In this document: positions 36,780 through 42,408 of the stretch, piece by piece | Numbering within the stretch: position 1 is the stretch's first letter | Layout: each line of letters starts with the position of its first letter | IMG/VR virus record: IMGVR_UViG_3300005253_000560 | Location: 1-42,408 of that record | Reading direction: 5' to 3' (one strand) | Length of the DNA stretch: 42,408 nucleotides | From: a virus | Notes under the pieces: model-generated | Told to the model about the DNA's origin: nothing | The model's database searches: none | Seen by the model: only the letters and a program-made list of their open reading frames with translations | Program-made: the position numbers and the translations under genes

Positions 36780-37979
36780 ATGGCAAGAACAAGTATTCTT
36801 AATGCGAATGAGCTGACGCAGAAGGCCTGGCCCCAAACGGTGTTCAGGATACAGTTAGAGAACATGCAGCTCTCGAACATGATGAGCGAAGGCAACGATA
36901 TGCCTATCGTCCTCGACCGGACACTGCAGGGTAGAATTGGGGACCAGGTCATATTCGAGCTCGATATGCCGCTGTCGAACGCCGGTGGTACCGACGACAG
37001 TGATATAGAAGGTGAAGAGGAGGCGATGAGCTTCTTCAACTTCCCCGTTACCATTCACGAGCGTAATCACGGGGTAAGAAGTGCGGGTAAGATGACGGAC
37101 AAGCGTTCTGCGGTCAAGATACGCTCCAAGGCCGCTTTTGCCATCGCCCGCTGGGCCGCGGAACAGTCTGAAAACGACATGATATGGGGACTCTCCGGGC
37201 TCGGCAATCAGAACACCTACGCCGGTGAAGGCACATCGGCCATTTTGACCGTGAACGAAAAGGCCCCGAGCGCCAGCCGTATCTTCTACGGCGGTCAGAC
37301 GGCGGCCGGGGCGGTCACCGTAGAGTCAAGCGACTCGGCCATCGCCGATTCAGCCGGTGACGATTATCAGAACTTCCTGTTCGGGACCAAGATAATCACC
37401 CGGATAAAGACCAAGGCGGTCCTGGCATTTCCGAAGTTCAAGCCGATTTTGATTAACGGCAAGCACATGTACGTGATAATCATTCACCCCCTGCAGGAAA
37501 CGGCCCTTATCGAAGAGACCGGGGCCGCCGGCTGGGCCCAGATCCAGCAGAACGCAAACGTACGCGGCGGCCGGAACCCGCTGTTCGGTAAGTTAGGTGA
37601 AGGCGAAGAGCGGATATTTAACGGTGCTGTGGGTGTGTGGAACGATGTGATTATTTACGTCTCCGAGCGTATCGAGACCCGGGTTGCCGGTGAGGTGTTC
37701 GATAACGGCGATACCATCGACGTCGGAATTGTAAGCGGGACTTCGAGGGTATGCCGGGCATTGTTCTTAGGAGCTCAGGCCGGACTGTTCGGCTGGGGCC
37801 AGCCCTGGAAGCGGTTGGAGAGGAACTTCGATTACTTCCGCAAGCCCGGTACCGCAACAGATGGGATCTATGGTTTCTCGAAGACCCGGTTCCGTGACCC
37901 GGGCGCAGGCCAGAGCACCAATACGGCCCAGGCAGACTTCGCGGTGTGGGTAGTAGATACAGCTGCCGAAGAGGCGTAA
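36780..37979 (+). CDS. Major capsid protein, N4-gp56-like
   Basis: A 399-residue protein. ATG 36780 (AAAGGAATAGC upstream) is preferred to the longer frame. Features of the N4-gp56/DUF4043-type capsid family: an N-terminal ARTSILNANELTQKAWPQTV, then LQGRIGDQVIFELDMPLSNA, EEEAMSFFNFPVTIHERNHG, VRSAGKMTDKRSAVKIRSKA and the helix AFAIARWAAEQSENDMIWGL. Later strands include VYVSERIETRVA-like and GTSRVCRALFLGAQAGLFGW. This is the HK97-fold shell protein. The nearby GroES-like protein may assist its folding. Confidence 0.88.
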   Translation: MARTSILNANELTQKAWPQTVFRIQLENMQLSNMMSEGNDMPIVLDRTLQGRIGDQVIFELDMPLSNAGGTDDSDIEGEEEAMSFFNFPVTIHERNHGVRSAGKMTDKRSAVKIRSKAAFAIARWAAEQSENDMIWGLSGLGNQNTYAGEGTSAILTVNEKAPSASRIFYGGQTAAGAVTVESSDSAIADSAGDDYQNFLFGTKIITRIKTKAVLAFPKFKPILINGKHMYVIIIHPLQETALIEETGAAGWAQIQQNANVRGGRNPLFGKLGEGEERIFNGAVGVWNDVIIYVSERIETRVAGEVFDNGDTIDVGIVSGTSRVCRALFLGAQAGLFGWGQPWKRLERNFDYFRKPGTATDGIYGFSKTRFRDPGAGQSTNTAQADFAVWVVDTAAEEA

Positions 37980-38085
37980 ACAGAGTAGTGCGCAAATATT
38001 CACGAAAATATTCCAATATAAGCGTAATCGAAACAAAGACTTAGGGGTGATGCAAATTGTAAACTTTTTTTAGAAAGGTAAGATT

Positions 38086-40050
38086 ATGAAGAAGATACTA
38101 TTTACATTACTGATTGTGGCGATGCTTGCCTGCCCGGCAATGGCACAGCGCTATCGTCAGCATCAGGTAACGATCGTAGATGAGTTCGGCAAGGCGGTGA
38201 CCAATATCGACCAGATTGAGATATTGGACGTCGGTACATCGGACACAACTACAATTTACGCCGACCGCGCTGGTGATTTGACTATGGTCAATCCGATTAC
38301 CACCAGCTCTACGAACTCGACTTTCGTACAGTCGTTAGGCCAGGTCCGGTGGTTCCAGAGGGCCCCGGGCTACAAAATCACTATCACTGAAAGCGGGGCC
38401 TCCCAGTCGTTGACTATTGACAACCAGGCCGAAGGTGACACCAGGTTCCCCTGGTACGTCAATTATATCGGTACGGCGGCGAGTCTTACCGTCGGGGACG
38501 ATCAGTTTCTTAATATAGGAAGCTCGAACGATTTCCGGCACGACTGGGACAATGGCAACACCCGGTACGTAATATTTTCGTCCGGGGACGGTGGAAGGCT
38601 GGATTTCGGTAAAGCGGCGGTCCATACCGACGTTTACTTTCACGCCGGGGACATAACCACGGATTACATCTTCTTTGACGAAGGCTCTCTGCAAATGAGT
38701 TTTGTGGATATCGACCTTCTTATCGACGATGAGGCGAAACTTCTTATCGGTGACAGCGGGGACGTGACTATCGAGTATGACGAGGGCAATAATGACCTTG
38801 ACATACTATCCACCTCAGCCCTGGATGAGATTTCTTTCGGTGCTACCGGAGACGGCTATGACCTCAAATGGTGGAGTACGACTGCCGGTGATTATGCCCT
38901 GTTCGACTATTCGGCGGACGCCCTGCTTTTAGAGGATTTAACTTTGGCACTCGGCGATGGCGAGCTGCTGTTGTTCGGCGATGCTATAGGCACGGGCACA
39001 ATGTCTCTTAGTGTGGCAACGGCCAAATTGTCCCTTTTGCAGGTTGTGGCCGATACGGGTACTTTTGATATTGGTGCATCAGGAACAGACGTGCCCACTG
39101 TATGGCACGGTGAAACAGCCGGGGCGGAGGTCACGTTCACAGGCGATACCGTAATAGTTGATGGTATCGATATGACCTTCAACGACGGTGATTTCCTGAA
39201 ATTCGGCGATGACTTCGACTGGACTTTCGATTCGTCCACTGCGACTCGGCTGGATATTATTCCGCTTACAACGAACGAAACTTCCGCTATATATATCGGA
39301 GCCAGCGAGGCAGGCGCAGACTTGAAAATATTCGGCACGGATTCGACCGATTATTGGGAATGGGACGCCACAGCGGACTTAGTAACAATAGTTGGCGATG
39401 CGGTGGCCTGGACCCTTACCGAGGCCGCCTCTACTGCGGTCAATATTGACATCACAGGTGCGGCGGGCGGATTTGATTTGGATACCACGAACGGCAATAT
39501 AGTTTTAACCGCCGGCGGAGGAGATAACGGCGATGTTACCTTAGTAGCCGCGGACATAATGACGTTTACGTCCGCAGATATCAAAATCTTCGACGGTGCG
39601 GCCGCTGAGACCTGGGTAATCGAAGGGACGGCTAACGGCTTTGAGACAAATGTTGTCTTTACCGACCCAACTGGTGCTGTGGTAGTAACGATTCCCGATG
39701 GCGGGGCCGGTACTTTGCTTGTGCCGACCTACCTGGCATATACGGCCAGTGGGAACATCGATGCGGACGAGTGCTGGGGCGGGGTACTGGCCAACACAGG
39801 GGCTTCAATTGATATTGTGCTGGACCTGCCAACAGCTGTTGCCGGAATGAGGTTATCGTTTACACTGACTGTAGCTTCTGATGTGGATTTGAATCCCTTT
39901 GCGGGCGATACGATTCTTGTTCTAACGGACTCAGCAGGCGATGCGATATCGAGCGCGGCGACGGCGGGTAACTCGATAACCCTGCACGCAGTTGACGCTA
40001 ATTCCTGGCTTGCCATATCCATTGACGGCACCTGGTCGGACGCTAATTAA
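38086..40050 (+). CDS. Sec-exported fibre/decoration-like beta-repeat protein
   Basis: A 654-residue protein; TTAGAAAGGTAAGATT precedes the ATG. The leader MKKILFTLLIVAMLACPAMA before QRY is a clear Sec signal. The mature protein starts with a small beta domain (YRQHQVTIVDEFGKAVTNID, APGYKITITESGASQSLTID). Then ~450 residues of D/G/T-rich beta repeat follow (LLIGDSGDVTIEYDEGNNDL, ILLFGDAIGTGTMSLSV-like, LKFGDDFDWTFDSSTATRLD), as in phage fibre shafts. The last ~90 residues are a separate beta domain (LVPTYLAYTASGNIDADECW). It sits directly after the capsid gene, where decoration or fibre genes often lie, but an exported product is unusual. Confidence 0.7.
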   Translation: MKKILFTLLIVAMLACPAMAQRYRQHQVTIVDEFGKAVTNIDQIEILDVGTSDTTTIYADRAGDLTMVNPITTSSTNSTFVQSLGQVRWFQRAPGYKITITESGASQSLTIDNQAEGDTRFPWYVNYIGTAASLTVGDDQFLNIGSSNDFRHDWDNGNTRYVIFSSGDGGRLDFGKAAVHTDVYFHAGDITTDYIFFDEGSLQMSFVDIDLLIDDEAKLLIGDSGDVTIEYDEGNNDLDILSTSALDEISFGATGDGYDLKWWSTTAGDYALFDYSADALLLEDLTLALGDGELLLFGDAIGTGTMSLSVATAKLSLLQVVADTGTFDIGASGTDVPTVWHGETAGAEVTFTGDTVIVDGIDMTFNDGDFLKFGDDFDWTFDSSTATRLDIIPLTTNETSAIYIGASEAGADLKIFGTDSTDYWEWDATADLVTIVGDAVAWTLTEAASTAVNIDITGAAGGFDLDTTNGNIVLTAGGGDNGDVTLVAADIMTFTSADIKIFDGAAAETWVIEGTANGFETNVVFTDPTGAVVVTIPDGGAGTLLVPTYLAYTASGNIDADECWGGVLANTGASIDIVLDLPTAVAGMRLSFTLTVASDVDLNPFAGDTILVLTDSAGDAISSAATAGNSITLHAVDANSWLAISIDGTWSDAN

Positions 40051-40059
40051 ATGAATTGA

Positions 40060-40087
40060 ACGGTGGGGCCCTGGCCGGCCTCACCGT
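40060..40087 (+). promoter_or_regulatory. 11-bp hairpin after the fibre-like gene
   Basis: ACGGTGGGGCC and GGCCTCACCGT pair (one G-U) around a 6-base loop, followed by ATCTTT. The T tract is poor, so this may be a weak terminator, a processing site or a guard on the downstream start at 40094. Confidence 0.55.
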
Positions 40088-40093
40088 ATCTTT

Positions 40094-40219
40094 ATGAGTA
40101 AGAGAAAGCGATTATCTATCTGGGAGCTTGTGGAATGCTGTGTTGGTATAACGGCGCTCCTGCTCTTTACATTTATCTTTTGGACGGGTCTTAAGACTGT
40201 AGCGGGATGGATATTCTAA
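40094..40219 (+). CDS. 41-residue single-TM peptide
   Basis: MSKRKRLSIWELVECC, then a hydrophobic helix (VGITALLLFTFIFWTGLKTV) and AGWIF. The stop overlaps the start of the O-antigen-ligase-like gene by 13 bases. The ribosome site is weak and lies next to the hairpin. It may be a small partner of that membrane protein. Confidence 0.45.
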   Translation: MSKRKRLSIWELVECCVGITALLLFTFIFWTGLKTVAGWIF

Positions 40220-41730
40220 AAAAGACAACCGAATACACACTTATCGCAGGGCTGGTATTGTGCGCTACGCTCTACAGTACCGAGACTTTGGTCAAGAGGG
40301 TGCCAGCGCGTGATATTGCCTGGTGCCTTACGGCCATTGTTTTGGTCTTAACTATACGCCGTATTGATTTCAGCGTTTTGAAACAATGGATATTCCCGGC
40401 CTTTGCCGGATATCTGATCGTCACTTTAATATCAGGGTACTTCGCGGCCAATTTCGGTGAATGGTATTACGATTGCTCCCGCACGTCCCTGATGATGGTC
40501 TATCTGTTTTTGGCTGTTTCGGTTATAGATAAGGACATCGCAAAGCCCATTATAATATTGGCCATTGGCCTTGGGGTTTACGGCCTGATGTTCTGGCCGG
40601 TAGCGACCATGGGTAATAAGAATTTCTGGGGCCAGGCCAACTTCCTCATGCTGGTATTATGTGTATATTCGATTTTTCACTATAAGGGTTTCTGGCAGCA
40701 AATAGGCCTTGCGGGCGGGTGGTTGGCTTTCGCTAATATTCTCGTCAGCCGGCCAAAGTCGGTGTGGCTGGCCTGTATCGTTTTTGTTCTGGCCGTTTCG
40801 GTTTTTTATCGCAAGGCATTTTTAATCGCGGTCGTACTGACAGTTGTTGTCGGTGGTGTGTTTTTAATATTCCCCGAAAAAGTGGGCCTGCCATCGTCCC
40901 TTACTATCAGGCTGGAACAGTGGCGGGAGACGCTGAGAATGACTGAGGACAATTTTATGGTAGGGGCGGGCAACTGGAAGATCGCCGTAAACGACTACGC
41001 CTATAATCTCAAGGCCAGTCCAGAGGCCGGGATGACGCAGTTTTTCAAATCGCCCCACAATGATTATCTGTGGGTTCTGGCGGAAAAGAGTATATTCGGA
41101 TTGTTCTTCTACATCGCGATTTTCGCACTTGGCTTGTTCTATGCCTATAAGAGCAGGAACGTATTTATCTTCGCCGGACTTGCGGGGTATATGACTATTG
41201 CTTTCTTCTCATTCCCACAGGAGAGGCCGTTTCCTTCGATGTTCCTGGTTCTGTTATTGGCACTGGCGGTTAAGGGTTATCATATCAAGAGCAAGTTTCG
41301 GTTCCCCAGGCCGGTTTTTTATATTGTGGCCCTGTCGATACTTGGCGCCGGGATGGTGAGTTTTCACGCCCGGTACGTTGGGCAGGTTAATTACAGAAGG
41401 GCGCGTTTTGAAACTACCTATCCGAGGGCCATTGAGCGGTTATCGAATATATCAGTATTTTCCACGCTCGACCATTACACAACCCCCTATTACTGGCTCA
41501 GGGCAAGCCTGCAGGCGAAGGCCGGCAACAAGGAGGAGTCGTTAAAAGATTATAAACTGGCGGTAGAGGCCAACCCGGGGAATATTTACGCCCAGTCCAG
41601 CCTGGGGTTAGCTCTTTACCAGGATGGTCAGGTTAACGAGGCGATCGAATGTTACGAAAAAGCGTTGGCCATAAGGCCGGATTTCGAGATAGCTAAATCC
41701 AATATTGCCATGATTAAAAAAGGGCTTTAA
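40207..41730 (+). CDS. O-antigen ligase/polymerase-like membrane protein with C-terminal TPRs
   Basis: A 507-residue protein. About ten membrane helices span residues ~10-400. A periplasmic-loop-like segment at ~235-290 reads RLEQWRETLRMTEDNFMVGA then FKSPHNDYLWVLAEKSIFGL, with H284-N285-D286. 'R...W...GxG... HNDYL..LAE.G..GL' is the Wzy_C/O-antigen ligase signature. The last ~80 residues are two TPR-like repeats (AKAGNKEESLKDYKLAVEAN, ALYQDGQVNEAIECYEKALA). Such enzymes polymerise or attach polysaccharide at the outer face of the inner membrane. Placed between capsid and adaptor genes, it would be made late. It could alter host surface glycans, or glycosylate proteins. Confidence 0.75.
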   Translation: MDILKKTTEYTLIAGLVLCATLYSTETLVKRVPARDIAWCLTAIVLVLTIRRIDFSVLKQWIFPAFAGYLIVTLISGYFAANFGEWYYDCSRTSLMMVYLFLAVSVIDKDIAKPIIILAIGLGVYGLMFWPVATMGNKNFWGQANFLMLVLCVYSIFHYKGFWQQIGLAGGWLAFANILVSRPKSVWLACIVFVLAVSVFYRKAFLIAVVLTVVVGGVFLIFPEKVGLPSSLTIRLEQWRETLRMTEDNFMVGAGNWKIAVNDYAYNLKASPEAGMTQFFKSPHNDYLWVLAEKSIFGLFFYIAIFALGLFYAYKSRNVFIFAGLAGYMTIAFFSFPQERPFPSMFLVLLLALAVKGYHIKSKFRFPRPVFYIVALSILGAGMVSFHARYVGQVNYRRARFETTYPRAIERLSNISVFSTLDHYTTPYYWLRASLQAKAGNKEESLKDYKLAVEANPGNIYAQSSLGLALYQDGQVNEAIECYEKALAIRPDFEIAKSNIAMIKKGL

Positions 41731-41732
41731 CT

Positions 41733-42326
41733 GTGACTATTGCAAAAGCAGATATCCTGACCGAAGTAAACGACAACCTTCAAACGGCCCTGACTGATAT
41801 CGATAAGTTTATCCAGAAGACTTTGGATGATTTGTCCGAAGAGGACCTGCTGGTCGATACCGATGCCACCCAGACACTCACAAGTGGTGATACCACCCTT
41901 AACGAGCCTACTGGCTTTCGGGCTTTGGTCAATATCGTCCTGACTATCACTTCAAGCGGTTCCGAGCAGTTCCCGTTAATGGGCTTGAAGGGCGGCCACC
42001 AGGAATATAGGAAATTGCGGCATAACGACAGCTCGACCGGCATACCCCGATGGTTCAGTAATTTCGATGAACAGTTCTTTTTATGGCGACCTGCCAACCA
42101 GGCGTACACAACGCTTATCGAATATTACAAGGACCATCCGCAGGATGTAAGTGATATCGAGTTCGGAGACAATTTTAGAAACGCCATTTACGCCGGTGCC
42201 ACATTTTACGCCGCCATGAAATTCAATCGGGCATCGGCATTAGGTCTATGGGGCCCGGTGTATGTCAACGCCAGACAGAAACGCATAGACTCCGTAGTAC
42301 ATATTCCGAGATTTGTGAGAGGTTAA
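41733..42326 (+). CDS. Head-tail adaptor (neck) protein
   Basis: A 197-residue protein starting at GTG 41733, two bases after the previous stop; AAAAAAGGGCTTTAAC is upstream. An N-terminal helix pair (AKADILTEVNDNLQTALTDI, IQKTLDDLSEEDLLVDTDAT) is followed by a beta part (TLTSGDTTLNEPTGFRALVN, IVLTI) and helices at the end (DNFRNAIYAGATFYAAMKFN). This matches the head-completion/adaptor proteins of P22-like podoviruses, which bind under the portal ring. The start of another tail gene follows at once. Confidence 0.7.
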   Translation: MTIAKADILTEVNDNLQTALTDIDKFIQKTLDDLSEEDLLVDTDATQTLTSGDTTLNEPTGFRALVNIVLTITSSGSEQFPLMGLKGGHQEYRKLRHNDSSTGIPRWFSNFDEQFFLWRPANQAYTTLIEYYKDHPQDVSDIEFGDNFRNAIYAGATFYAAMKFNRASALGLWGPVYVNARQKRIDSVVHIPRFVRG

Positions 42327-42329
42327 GAA

Positions 42330-42408
42330 ATGACCGTATTTGCAGACACTTACGACAAAGCCACACCTGCAGGCTCAGACGATCCGGCAGAAGCAGATGA
42401 CAGGATGC
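42330..42408 (+). CDS. Start of a further tail gene (truncated by window end)
   Basis: TTAAGAAATG: MTVFADTYDKATPAGSDDPA then EADDRM at the window end. The opening 'T-Y-D-x-x-x-P-x-G-S-D-x-P-x-x-A-D-D-R-M' is common at the N-termini of phage tail or fibre-attachment proteins. Joining the window ends does not keep a single open frame, so this is not simply the missing N-terminus of the gene at position 1. Confidence 0.6.
   Translation, partial: MTVFADTYDKATPAGSDDPAEADDRM

Noticed and set aside
1-42408. CRISPR array, IS element, integrase or attachment site
   Set aside because: No regularly spaced direct repeats, transposase motifs, tyrosine/serine recombinase signatures or tRNA-end duplications were seen.

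Overview
This window looks like most of a tailed-phage genome of the podovirus type, or a prophage or contig of one. It carries a P22-type portal, an N4-gp56-like major capsid protein, a two-subunit terminase and a set of internal/ejection proteins. Every convincing gene is on the + strand. Genes are tightly packed, commonly with ATGA, TAATG or GTGA stop/start overlaps and AGGAG ribosome sites. AGG/AGA arginine and ATA isoleucine codons are frequent. The host is probably a Gram-negative bacterium: there are three lipoproteins, several Sec signal peptides and an O-antigen-ligase-like protein. Tat-like leaders and secreted beta-helix proteins would fit a planctomycete-like host, but that is a guess from style only.

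Layout. (i) 1-14287, late/tail module: a truncated probable tail hub, three fibre- or spike-like proteins that all begin with Sec signal peptides, a small membrane protein, three internal/ejection proteins including a 1443-residue polyvalent-type protein, then small membrane and lipoprotein genes that may be the lysis/envelope set. (ii) 14288-14578, a structured gap bounded by two intrinsic terminators. (iii) 14579-27150, early/accessory module: lipoprotein and membrane peptides, a possible Acb2/Tad1-like small protein, an HNH protein, three DNA methyltransferases in a row, a replication-initiator-like protein, a J-domain protein, a DUF551 protein, a radical SAM protein and an AP2-domain protein, closed by a terminator. 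(iv) 27205-35502, packaging module: promoter, terS, terL, a run of small cargo genes (lipoprotein, GroES-like co-chaperonin, Tat-leader protein, zinc-ribbon peptides), portal and small genes. (v) 35503-42408, capsid module: terminator, a highly structured 5' leader RNA, scaffold, major capsid, another Sec-exported fibre-like protein, an O-antigen ligase/polymerase-like membrane protein with TPRs, a head-tail adaptor, and the start of a further gene. The module order at the two ends fits a circular or circularly permuted map, but the ends do not join in frame, so some sequence is missing between them. No DNA polymerase, integrase, endolysin or tRNA was found.

Most notable signals. First, the cytosine methyltransferase gene is open for about 1.05 kb in a second frame. 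Its rival ATG overlaps the GTG start, and its translation carries WPTP-type repeats and an LNPDW...GWTDL ending seen in other phage proteins. Second, an unusually large number of phage proteins appear exported (Sec, lipoprotein and Tat-like leaders, including a Tat-like N-terminus on the terminase), together with an O-antigen-ligase-like enzyme inside the capsid operon. Third, the leader of the scaffold/capsid genes folds into several consecutive perfect hairpins closed by a 9-bp long-range stem. Fourth, short GC-rich palindromes recur at gene boundaries and inside protein linkers.
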